This document shows, piece after piece, positions 36,359 to 44,049 of a stretch of 57,375 nt of DNA (the first letter of the stretch is position 1; each line of letters opens with the position of its first letter). Location of the stretch: positions 1 to 57,375 of the forward strand of contig JAJBVL010000002.1 in assembly GCA_020859845.1 (NCBI GenBank), read 5' to 3'. The position numbers and the translations under genes were made by a program. Under the pieces are notes generated by a model. It was given only the letters and a program-made list of their open reading frames with translations, was not told the origin of the DNA and did not search any database. This DNA comes from Bacteroidales bacterium (lineage in GTDB: Bacteria; Bacteroidota; Bacteroidia; Bacteroidales; Muribaculaceae).

Positions 36359-38050
36359 ATGTGCGGTATTATTGCTGTATTTGGGAGTGAAGAAAACCTT
36401 GCCGGGATGCGGCCACAGGTGCTGAAGATGTCAAAGACCATCCGCCACCGCGGTCCCGACTGGAGTGGTATTCATTGTTCCCCCCGAGCCATCCTGGCTC
36501 ACGAACGTCTGTCAATAGTAGATCCTGAGAGCGGAGGTCAGCCTCTGAAGACCGCCGATGGAAAAGTGATATTAACCGTCAACGGAGAGATATACAATCA
36601 TCGCGAACTGCGTCAGCGCTACGCTGGGAAGTATACCTTCCTGACGGGGAGCGACTGCGAGGTGATCCTCGCGCTGTATCGCGACAAAGGTCCCGACTTC
36701 CTGGAGGAACTTAACGGCATCTTCGCCTTCTCGCTTTACGACACTGAGCGCGACTTCTACATGGTGGCCCGCGACCATATTGGCGTCATCCCCTTGTATA
36801 TGGGAACCGACCGCCGTGGCAGCAAGTATTTTGCCTCGGAGCTCAAAGCCCTCGAAGGCCAATGCGATGTGATAGAGCCTTTCCTTCCCGGCCACGTATA
36901 CGTCAGCCATACCAATCCCGACGATCCTACGAGCCCCGCTGAGATGCGCCGCTGGTACAAGCGCGACTGGGAGAGCTACGACGCCGTGAAGGACAACACC
37001 ACGTCGATAGCCGCTCTTCGCACAGCCCTTGAGCAGGCCGTGGAGCGCCAGCTGATGAGCGACGTGCCGTATGGTGTGCTGCTCTCCGGCGGCCTCGACT
37101 CCTCCGTCATCTCAGCAATAGCTGCCAAATATGCCCCTCGAAGAATCGAGACCGGAGGCGAACAAGCTGCATGGTGGCCTCGCCTTCACTCGTTTGCCGT
37201 AGGACTGGAGGGAGCGCCCGACTTAGCCGCGGCGCGCCGCGTGGCCGAGCATATCGGCACCGTCCACCACGAGATACACTACACCGTTCAGGAAGGCATC
37301 GATGCTCTGCGCGACGTGATCTACTTCATAGAGACCTACGACGTCACCACCGTGCGGGCCTCCACGCCTATGTATCTGCTGGCCCGCGTCATCAAGTCGA
37401 TGGGTATCAAGATGGTGCTCTCAGGAGAGGGCGCCGACGAGATTTTTGGTGGATATCTCTACTTCCATAAGGCTCCATCGGCCCAGGCATTCCACGAGGA
37501 GACCGTGCGCAAGCTCTCAAAGCTTCATCTCTACGACTGCCTGCGCGCCAACAAGAGCCTCTCGGCTTGGGGTGTAGAAGGGCGTGTGCCGTTCTTGGAC
37601 AAGGAGTTTCTCGACGTGGCTATGCGTCTCAATCCCGCCGACAAGATGGCTGGCCATGGCAAGATAGAGAAGTGGGTGGTCAGGAAAGCCTTTGAAGACC
37701 TTCTCCCCGAGGAGATATGCTGGCGCCAGAAGGAACAGTTTTCCGACGGCGTGGGCTACTCGTGGATCGACTCTCTTAAGGCTCTCACCGCCAGCCAAGT
37801 GACCGACGAAATGATGGCCAACGCCGCTCGCCGCTTCCCAGTCAACACGCCGATGAACAAGGAAGAATACTTCTATCGCTCCATCTTCGAGGAGCACTTC
37901 CCCAGCGCCACAGCAGCTGCTTGTGTGCCATCCGTGCCATCCGTTGCCTGCTCCACCGCCGAGGCCCTGGCATGGGACGCCTCCTTCCAAGGCATGAACG
38001 ACCCTTCGGGCCGCGCCGTGCTCGACGTCCATCAAGGCGCCAACGCCTAA
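36359..38050 (+). CDS. asnB: glutamine-hydrolysing asparagine synthase B
   Basis: Makes asparagine from aspartate, ATP and glutamine. Cys2 (MCGIIAVFG) is the glutaminase nucleophile, and fixes the start. RHRGPDWSGIH and NGEIYNH belong to the N-terminal amidotransferase domain; the synthetase domain has the pyrophosphatase motif LLSGGLDSSV (243-249), GEGADEIFGGYLYF and RVPFLDKEFLD. 563 residues, usual length. Well-defined promoter and terminator, so a single-gene unit. Confidence 0.97.
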   Translation: MCGIIAVFGSEENLAGMRPQVLKMSKTIRHRGPDWSGIHCSPRAILAHERLSIVDPESGGQPLKTADGKVILTVNGEIYNHRELRQRYAGKYTFLTGSDCEVILALYRDKGPDFLEELNGIFAFSLYDTERDFYMVARDHIGVIPLYMGTDRRGSKYFASELKALEGQCDVIEPFLPGHVYVSHTNPDDPTSPAEMRRWYKRDWESYDAVKDNTTSIAALRTALEQAVERQLMSDVPYGVLLSGGLDSSVISAIAAKYAPRRIETGGEQAAWWPRLHSFAVGLEGAPDLAAARRVAEHIGTVHHEIHYTVQEGIDALRDVIYFIETYDVTTVRASTPMYLLARVIKSMGIKMVLSGEGADEIFGGYLYFHKAPSAQAFHEETVRKLSKLHLYDCLRANKSLSAWGVEGRVPFLDKEFLDVAMRLNPADKMAGHGKIEKWVVRKAFEDLLPEEICWRQKEQFSDGVGYSWIDSLKALTASQVTDEMMANAARRFPVNTPMNKEEYFYRSIFEEHFPSATAAACVPSVPSVACSTAEALAWDASFQGMNDPSGRAVLDVHQGANA

Positions 38051-38056
38051 CTAATT

Positions 38057-38103
38057 AAAGTCTTTACTCCACGGCTAACGGCCAAGAGTAAAGACTTTTT
38101 CTC
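38057..38103 (+). terminator. terminator of asnB
   Basis: Arms AAAGTCTTTACTC (38057-38069) and GAGTAAAGACTTT (38086-38098), a 13-bp perfect stem, followed by TTCTC after the T-run. Strong intrinsic terminator; only 10 nt remain before the TIR gene. Confidence 0.9.
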
Positions 38104-38113
38104 CCTACTACCC

Positions 38114-40810
38114 ATGAAATCACAATATAAATACTATGCCTTTATAAGCTATTCCCATCGCGACGAGGAATGGGCTAAATGGCTTCAGCATGAATTTGAA
38201 CATTACCACCTCCCAACAAGCGTCAATCGTCACCCTAACCTTCCAGAAAATTTCCGCCCTATCTTCAGAGATATCGACGAGCTAAGCGGTGGACAATTGG
38301 GTCCTCAGATATCACAAGCGCTGGCTTCATCGGCCTATCTCGTGGTGATATGTTCTCCTTGGTCGGCCAAATCGCCATACGTCAGCGACGAGATACGCGA
38401 ATTTATAACCATTGGGCAGGCAAGAGGAATAGACAATGAGGAGCGAATCTTTCCCTATATTGTGGATGGTATACCCCACGATAGGCTTAACGAGTGTTTC
38501 CCTCAACCTTTAAAGGAGCTTAGTGAGGAACTCATAGCCGGCGATGCCACCAAGCATGGACGCGAGCACGCATTTGTCAAAGTATTGGCTGGCACTTTGC
38601 GCAATTCCAACATTGACTTTGGAATGCTGTGGAATCAGTTTGAGCGCGATAGGATAGAAGAGGAGAGAAAAAAACGCGAAGAACGCGACCGACTCTTGCT
38701 TATGCAGAGTAGACTTATCGCAGAGAAATCACAAGATTTAGTGGCTGAAGGCGATTCCTACCTTGCTCGACGTATCCTTTTGGAAGCGCTACCAAATGAC
38801 ATGTTAGACCCAGAAGCTCGTCCATATTGTCCCGAGGCTGAATGTGCATTGCGCAACGCTCTGCACTACGACTCTGCCATCCTGCCACATCAAAATATGA
38901 TCACAAGCATTAATCTTCACCCAAACCATCGGATGCTTGTTTCCTCGTCAATGGACGGAACAGTCAAGGCATGGGACTTAACCTCTGGGAAAGAACTATA
39001 TTCCTTAAAGGGGCCCTCCTTGGAATGCTACTATTATGCTGCATTCAATCATCAAGGCACTATCCTGGCCTCTTCTTCTGCCAATTTAATAAATGATTCA
39101 TACGCTCTATCTCTATGGGGTTTCCCTTCCTTAGAAAACCTATGGAGCATATCGACGCCTTCAGAGGTGACCTTCATACGGTTTTTCTATAATGACAACC
39201 TGTTGTTGACCTCCTCCAATGACCACACTTTGCGTATATGGGAAGTCGCCAGCGGCAAATTGCTAAATGAAGTTCAGTATGCCTCATCCTATTACAATAA
39301 ACCGATAATATTGGAAACATCTGGCATCCTCATATATCCTGATGGAAACGACGTGACACTACTTGATTTAAATAACCACAACAAAGAGAAGTTGACAGGC
39401 CACTCCGACAATATCACCTTTTCTTCTTACGATTACAAAAGCCAAGAGCTGCTCACCGCTTGCGAGAAGGAAATAATCAGATGGGACTTAGTCGCCCTCC
39501 AAGAGCTTGAAAAAGTTGAACTCAAAGAATGGGAGTACCCTCGCGGATCATCGCCAGAAGGTCTCATTATATATAATTCAAAAAGGCGTTGCTATCTACT
39601 CGTAAGGCATTCCTATCTTAAGAAGCAGCATCTTTTAAACTTTAAAGAGACTGGAGTAATCAATATGATTTATTCATCTGCTGCAAATCAGATGATTATC
39701 GCAGATAATAATGCCATTCACTTATGTCCATTGACACCAAAGAGCACAGTGGTGATGAGAGTGGAGGAAGTGGATAAAATGGCTTTCTTTGGGCTGAATC
39801 AAGTGGTATTTGTCACCAGAGATAAAAATATAGAGATTTATGATCTCTCGAACCGAATTCCAAGCAAGCGCATCACCTCCTTCTCAGGATTTAAGGATTT
39901 GTCCTTAGAGTGCTTTTTAGCTCATGGACAATATCTATTGATGAGCCATGAACAATCGCTCTTTTTAGTTGACCTTCTCACTGAGGATATCAAAGAACTG
40001 ACTTTTGACGGCTCATGGATTGATAAGGCGTTTATGGATGACACAAATAGATATTTAGTAGCCCTTAACCTGGATTCCACTCTCAGTGTATGGGATGTAA
40101 CGCATGAGCGGCCCGCGCTTCTTATAGCTTCACAAAGTCTCGAGAAGATGAGCCCGGATGCTCATACATACTTAAAGGCTACGGAGAATGACATGACAGC
40201 CGTTATAGATGTCCTCTCCGGAAAGGAAATTAGCATAATACCAGCAGGTATAGAAGAGCAAAATCTTGACTTTTCTGCCGACTCCAAGCTTTTGGTTTCA
40301 GCGCCAGAAGTGGTTTATCCGAAGGATGTATGGAAAATATCAAGTGGTCAACATCTTTGCGCCCTGCAACGCATAGACGATGGCATAGTGGTCCAATTGC
40401 TCTATAGTGAAGTGCAAGAGCTCATTATTGGCTACACGACCAATCACAAAATCATCTTTTGGGATGCAAGCACTGGAAGGATTAAAACCATCTTAGAGGG
40501 CCATACCGATACTATAAGCCATCTTTTGTTAAGCCACTCCGAGCAAGTGTTGGCGAGCCTTTCACGCGATGGCTGGATAAAAGTCTGGGACATCGCTACT
40601 GCCTCTTTGATAATGGCTAAAAATGCAGAGGTTGGGGAGTATATCAACAGCATGTTTAATCCAGATGACACATTGCTGATGTATAAGACTGGCGATGATG
40701 AAATGTATGTTTTGGAAATAGAACCTCTTCAAGAAATAATCAATCGCGAACGCAATCGCTTCTTCTCACGTCAATTGACCGAAGAGCAAAAACGTAAGTA
40801 TTATCTCTAA
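38114..40810 (+). CDS. TIR-domain protein with WD40 repeats
   Basis: TIR domain at about 5-150 (KYYAFISYSHRDEEWAKWL; PIFRDIDELSGG; YLVVICSPWSAKSPYVSDE) followed by a charged coiled-coil-like stretch (about 175-215, EEERKKREERDRLL), an AEGDSYLARRILLEALP helix pair, and WD40-type repeats from about 260 to 870 (SSMDGTVKAWDLTSGKEL; SSNDHTLRIWEVASGKLL; SRDGWIKVWDIATA). Glu93 in SPYVSDEI is at the place of the catalytic Glu of TIR NADases. No signal peptide, so cytoplasmic. TIR-propeller proteins are suspected sensors or effectors, including in phage defence; that role is inference here. A+T-richer than flanks; no promoter seen in the 10 nt after the asnB terminator. Confidence 0.9.
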   Translation: MKSQYKYYAFISYSHRDEEWAKWLQHEFEHYHLPTSVNRHPNLPENFRPIFRDIDELSGGQLGPQISQALASSAYLVVICSPWSAKSPYVSDEIREFITIGQARGIDNEERIFPYIVDGIPHDRLNECFPQPLKELSEELIAGDATKHGREHAFVKVLAGTLRNSNIDFGMLWNQFERDRIEEERKKREERDRLLLMQSRLIAEKSQDLVAEGDSYLARRILLEALPNDMLDPEARPYCPEAECALRNALHYDSAILPHQNMITSINLHPNHRMLVSSSMDGTVKAWDLTSGKELYSLKGPSLECYYYAAFNHQGTILASSSANLINDSYALSLWGFPSLENLWSISTPSEVTFIRFFYNDNLLLTSSNDHTLRIWEVASGKLLNEVQYASSYYNKPIILETSGILIYPDGNDVTLLDLNNHNKEKLTGHSDNITFSSYDYKSQELLTACEKEIIRWDLVALQELEKVELKEWEYPRGSSPEGLIIYNSKRRCYLLVRHSYLKKQHLLNFKETGVINMIYSSAANQMIIADNNAIHLCPLTPKSTVVMRVEEVDKMAFFGLNQVVFVTRDKNIEIYDLSNRIPSKRITSFSGFKDLSLECFLAHGQYLLMSHEQSLFLVDLLTEDIKELTFDGSWIDKAFMDDTNRYLVALNLDSTLSVWDVTHERPALLIASQSLEKMSPDAHTYLKATENDMTAVIDVLSGKEISIIPAGIEEQNLDFSADSKLLVSAPEVVYPKDVWKISSGQHLCALQRIDDGIVVQLLYSEVQELIIGYTTNHKIIFWDASTGRIKTILEGHTDTISHLLLSHSEQVLASLSRDGWIKVWDIATASLIMAKNAEVGEYINSMFNPDDTLLMYKTGDDEMYVLEIEPLQEIINRERNRFFSRQLTEEQKRKYYL

Positions 40811-40822
40811 ACGGTTCAGGGG

Positions 40823-40854
40823 GTTGTTTTTACGAGGGGAATTTATTAATTTTG
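40823..40854 (+). promoter_or_regulatory. promoter of the Fic gene
   Basis: GTTG (40823-40826), 20-nt spacer, TAATTTTG (40847-40854). The -7 box is a full match and the -33 box three of four. It favours the ATG at 40886 over a TTG at 40868. Confidence 0.65.
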
Positions 40855-40885
40855 TAGAAGAAACTCCTTGTACCCTTCCCCTATT

Positions 40886-41956
40886 ATGATTGATTACGAA
40901 GCCTATATCCATAGTGGCGAACCATCAAAAGCTCAGCGGGCCAGCAACTGGTTGGCCGCTATTGGCTTGCAGCAAGTGGATGGCCTGAAGACTTCGGAAT
41001 ATCTCAACGAAGTGGCTCGTCGCAACATCGAAGGAGATATCACCGTGGAGGAATCCAAAGAATTGGTATCTGCCTATTATCAAAAGAAAAGCTCTCGAGA
41101 GAGATTAGAAAAAGGGGTGGAAGAAGCCGACCGAGCAGCCGCCAATATAAATGCCTTGCTGGCTGAGCCATCTTTTACATTTTCGGTGACAGGATTAGCT
41201 GCAATTCATAGGCGGATCTTTGAGGGGGTGTTCAAGCATGCAGGACAATTCCGCGCTTTCGATATCACCAAGCAAGAATGGGTACTCCGAGGGGCTACCG
41301 TTACTTATGGGATGGCCTCCGAATTAAAAGCCACTGTCGAATACGATTTAAGCCGGGAAAAGGCCTTTAACTACAAGCATTTGTCGAAAGAAGACGTGAT
41401 AGCCCATCTGGCCCAATTCATAGCCGACCTATGGCAGATACATCCTTTTGCAGAAGGCAATACCCGCACTTCAGCGGTGTTTCTCATCAAATATCTACGC
41501 TCTATGGGTTTCTCTGTGGACAACCAGCCGTTCAATCTTCATTCTTGGTACTTTCGCAACGCCCTTGTAAGAGCCAATTACAGCCACATTGCAGATGGGG
41601 TAACTGCCGATTATACCTTCCTGGAACATTTTCTTTCCAACATCCTCATAGGCACCGATTACCCGTTGAAAAACAGACTTATGCATCTTGACTATAAGCC
41701 TGACAAAGTGGAAGAACCATTGAATATCTCCTCCAACAATCTGCCTGTAAATCTGCCTGTAAATCTGCCTGTAAAACAGCAACGCATATTAAGTATATTA
41801 CACAAGGAGCCAATGAAGACATACGACCAATTAGCACAAGCTTTAGAGTGTAGCCGAGAGACGATAAGAGTGCACATTAAAGCCTTGACGGCCAAAGGCC
41901 TGCTTACTCGTATAGGTAGCGACAAGACAGGTCATTGGAAAGTGGAGGTGGGTTAG
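40886..41956 (+). CDS. Fic-domain protein with C-terminal winged helix
   Basis: Fic proteins usually transfer AMP from ATP to target proteins. The N-terminal Fic_N region carries an EVARRNIEGDIT segment whose Glu49-Gly resembles the inhibitory motif, though Arg replaces the usual Ser/Thr. The catalytic loop is HPFAEGNTRT (186-195): His and Glu-Gly-Asn are present, Thr replaces the second Gly, and the final Arg is Ala. The linker NLPV-NLPV-NLPV is encoded by three 12-bp repeats at 41738-41773, and a C-terminal HTH (TYDQLAQALECSRETIRVHIKAL) suggests DNA binding, possibly autoregulation. Start chosen after the promoter. Ends 18 nt from the convergent propeller gene. Confidence 0.92.
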   Translation: MIDYEAYIHSGEPSKAQRASNWLAAIGLQQVDGLKTSEYLNEVARRNIEGDITVEESKELVSAYYQKKSSRERLEKGVEEADRAAANINALLAEPSFTFSVTGLAAIHRRIFEGVFKHAGQFRAFDITKQEWVLRGATVTYGMASELKATVEYDLSREKAFNYKHLSKEDVIAHLAQFIADLWQIHPFAEGNTRTSAVFLIKYLRSMGFSVDNQPFNLHSWYFRNALVRANYSHIADGVTADYTFLEHFLSNILIGTDYPLKNRLMHLDYKPDKVEEPLNISSNNLPVNLPVNLPVKQQRILSILHKEPMKTYDQLAQALECSRETIRVHIKALTAKGLLTRIGSDKTGHWKVEVG

Positions 41957-41974
41957 ATGGGGAATCCTCACAAA

Positions 41975-43069
41975 TTAATGAAGATTCTTGACCTCGAGGA
42001 GGGAGGGATTGGCGTCGGGGTCGTCGGAATCGATGAGAAAGAGAAACGAGTCAGGACTCTCGCAAGCGCTGAGTGTGTTGATGAAGCGAGGGTCGGCGGT
42101 AGGTGTAAGGTCGGTGGTTAGAGTGGCTTCTTCGAGGGGGTAATAGCAATAGCGGTGGCTGTCGGCGTCCGAGGCGACGTTTAGACACCACTTGCCGCCC
42201 GGCATGCGGAGCACCATCAGCACCTTGTCGTCCACCTGTCGAAACGAACTGATGCCAATAAATTCGTCGGTCACCTTCATAGCCTGCACCCTATACCCAT
42301 ACCTCTGAAAATACTCCCTATTAATCTCCAAAGTCTCCAGGCCTTCCACAGGAGGAATAATATCTTCGAGCTCAAACTGGAGAGTAGAGGGAGTGAAACT
42401 TATGGCAGTATTGGAAGTTTCAAGTTGGCTAACTATCTTTTCCCCTACCCTCTGGAACGCGATAGGCGAAAGTCCGCTGATGGCTTCTTCTTGTGGAAGA
42501 AAAGCAGCTACCACCTCGCCATCCATCTGACACACCTTATAGACCTCCTCATCCACGGTCTGCATTACAATAAGCTCATAGTCGGGAAGGTATTTAAAGC
42601 GCGTGGCCACATAGGGGAGTTCAAGAAGATCGATAAAATCCATGGTCGCAGCCGAGTAGCGATAGATACCTCGGTCAGCCGACACCCAAATCTCGCTCCG
42701 GTCCTCCACCACGTCAAAGTCGAGCATCTGGGTATATTCTCCCGAGCCTTCGCCCGTGTGGGATAGACGGCCTACATAAGCCCCTTGGAGGTCAAAGACC
42801 ACAACATCATTGCTTGAACGCACGTAGAAACGCTCCCCACTCTTTATCACCTTGCGCTGACGACCGCCTATCAGCGAACTATCGTTGGTCTCCAGCGCTA
42901 TGATCCTTGTCTCCAAGAATACATCCTTGAGCGCTGTAGGAGTAGTGGCCACATTATCAATCGAAATCATAGGCAGAAGCACCTCCTCCTGCGTATCTTT
43001 ACCTTGTCCACAAGACGCAAGAAGAAGGCTCACCAAGGCCAACCCCCACAAATATTTAAAACTTCTCAT
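41975..43069 (-). CDS. 6-bladed beta-propeller lipoprotein
   Basis: Matches the 6-bladed propeller lipoproteins (DUF4934-like) of Bacteroidales. Start is taken at ATG 43069 (MRSFKYLWGLALVSLLLASC); ATG 43075 is also possible, while a longer open frame reaching 43213 would translate the tRNA gene and is not real. After the Cys comes VFLETRIIALETNDSSLIGG, then blades such as FYVRSSNDVVVFDLQGAYVG and VVEDRSEIWVSADRGIYRYS, typical NHL-like strands. About 365 residues. Role unknown; often surface-linked. It lies just downstream of tRNA-Leu(CAA) on the same strand, beyond that tRNA's terminator. Confidence 0.85.
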   Translation of the reverse strand: MRSFKYLWGLALVSLLLASCGQGKDTQEEVLLPMISIDNVATTPTALKDVFLETRIIALETNDSSLIGGRQRKVIKSGERFYVRSSNDVVVFDLQGAYVGRLSHTGEGSGEYTQMLDFDVVEDRSEIWVSADRGIYRYSAATMDFIDLLELPYVATRFKYLPDYELIVMQTVDEEVYKVCQMDGEVVAAFLPQEEAISGLSPIAFQRVGEKIVSQLETSNTAISFTPSTLQFELEDIIPPVEGLETLEINREYFQRYGYRVQAMKVTDEFIGISSFRQVDDKVLMVLRMPGGKWCLNVASDADSHRYCYYPLEEATLTTDLTPTADPRFINTLSACESPDSFLFLIDSDDPDANPSLLEVKNLH

Positions 43070-43096
43070 AATCATATAGTTGAAAGACCAAAAACA

Positions 43097-43132
43097 AAAC
43101 TTCCCTCGCCTAATTAAGGATAAGGGAAGTTT
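43097..43132 (-). terminator. terminator of tRNA-Leu(CAA)
   Basis: On the minus strand, AAACTTCCCT and AGGGAAGTTT pair as a 10-bp perfect stem, followed by TGTTTTTGG. It ends the tRNA transcript; the propeller lipoprotein gene begins about 25 nt further on. Confidence 0.8.
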
Positions 43133-43134
43133 CT

Positions 43135-43219
43135 TGGTACCCAGACTCGGGCTCGAACCGAGATGGATTGCTCCACTGGTGTTTGAGACCAGCGCGTCTA
43201 CCGATTCCGCCATCTGGGC
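43135..43219 (-). tRNA. tRNA-Leu (anticodon CAA)
   Basis: Minus strand: acceptor GCCCAGA pairs with TCTGGGT (one G-U), discriminator A, then an encoded CCA (43137-43135). Anticodon stem CTGGT/ACCAG with loop CTCAAAC gives CAA. A long variable arm fits Leu. It encodes CCA, unlike the UAG Leu tRNA at 21091. A TAACTTTG -7 box lies just upstream. Confidence 0.95.
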
Positions 43220-43229
43220 ATTTGCGCTG

Positions 43230-43237
43230 CAAAGTTA
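43230..43237 (-). promoter_or_regulatory. -7 box for tRNA-Leu(CAA)
   Basis: Minus strand TAACTTTG, full TAnnTTTG match 11 nt before the tRNA. No TTTG -33 box at 19-21 nt. Confidence 0.5.
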
Positions 43238-43320
43238 CAAACAATTATTGAAATACGCCTCATCTTGACTGCATTTTTTGTTTATTCACATTTTTATTAT
43301 GACATACACGGCTCTTTTTG

Positions 43321-43328
43321 TACCTTTG
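43321..43328 (+). promoter_or_regulatory. -7 box for the Ser-rich lipoprotein gene
   Basis: TACCTTTG, full match, 37 nt before the ATG at 43365. No -33 box at the right spacing. Confidence 0.5.
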
Positions 43329-43364
43329 CAGACAATATTAACCCATAAAATCATCATCACACCA

Positions 43365-43925
43365 ATGAAAAAGACTTGGCTACTGGCCATACTGCCGGCG
43401 TTGCTCTATGGCTGCCAGAGCAGTGGCAATCAAATGTCGCGTGAAGAGATAGAAGCTATCGTAGATGCCCGCATAGAGGCGAAGCTTGCCGAGAATCCTT
43501 CAGCTCGGCCTCAGGGGTCATCCTCGTCATCCAGCGGCGATGGCTTCTCATCGAGCAGTCGCTCTTCATCGTCATCCTCATCCGTCGACGACCCTCAGAA
43601 TTGGGTAGGCACGTATGAGTTTTCCGATGACTTCAACACCTGGGAAATCACCGTCAACCCCGACGAGACCTGTACGATAGTCAACAAATCGAAGGGAGGA
43701 GAGACCATTGGCTACGGCTCATGGCGCCACTACAACCTCTATGGGGGTCATTATGGAGTGTCGTTTGACGACTTGGTGCCTCAGGTGTGGTTTGAGGGCG
43801 AAGGCGACTTCTCACGCCTGTCGCGTCCCGATATAACCGACGACCTGCAATGGATCTACAAAGACGACAGCTCGCTCAAGGCCAAAAACCCCAAGAAGCG
43901 TCTTCCTCTCCGCAAAACGAGCTAA
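43365..43925 (+). CDS. Ser-rich lipoprotein of unknown function
   Basis: Lipoprotein: MKKTWLLAILPALLYGC. ATG 43365 is preferred because the longer frame from 43278 spans the -7 box. After the Cys comes a short helix (MSREEIEAIVDARIEAKLAE) of the kind that forms coiled coils, a poly-Ser linker of about 30 residues, then a compact beta domain (WVGTYEFSDDFNTWEITV; GYGSWRHYNLYGGHYGVSFD) and a basic tail. I do not recognise the domain. Envelope location likely. Confidence 0.75.
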   Translation: MKKTWLLAILPALLYGCQSSGNQMSREEIEAIVDARIEAKLAENPSARPQGSSSSSSGDGFSSSSRSSSSSSSVDDPQNWVGTYEFSDDFNTWEITVNPDETCTIVNKSKGGETIGYGSWRHYNLYGGHYGVSFDDLVPQVWFEGEGDFSRLSRPDITDDLQWIYKDDSSLKAKNPKKRLPLRKTS

Positions 43926-43962
43926 GGGGGGGAAGGCTAATGTGCCAAAACACAAACAATTT

Positions 43963-43994
43963 CTTGCACAGTTGAGGAATTTGTCGTAAATTTG
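43963..43994 (+). promoter_or_regulatory. promoter of glgB
   Basis: CTTG (43963-43966), 20-nt spacer, TAAATTTG (43987-43994), about 55 nt before the ATG. Full -7 match, -33 three of four. Confidence 0.65.
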
Positions 43995-44049
43995 CGTTAT
44001 AGGTATAAACCGATTAAAAGCAAACCAACACAAACACAATCATAACCAT

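Noticed and set aside
43076-43213. N-terminal extension of the propeller lipoprotein
   Set aside because: This part is the translated tRNA-Leu(CAA) gene and its terminator; the lipoprotein signal starts at 43069.
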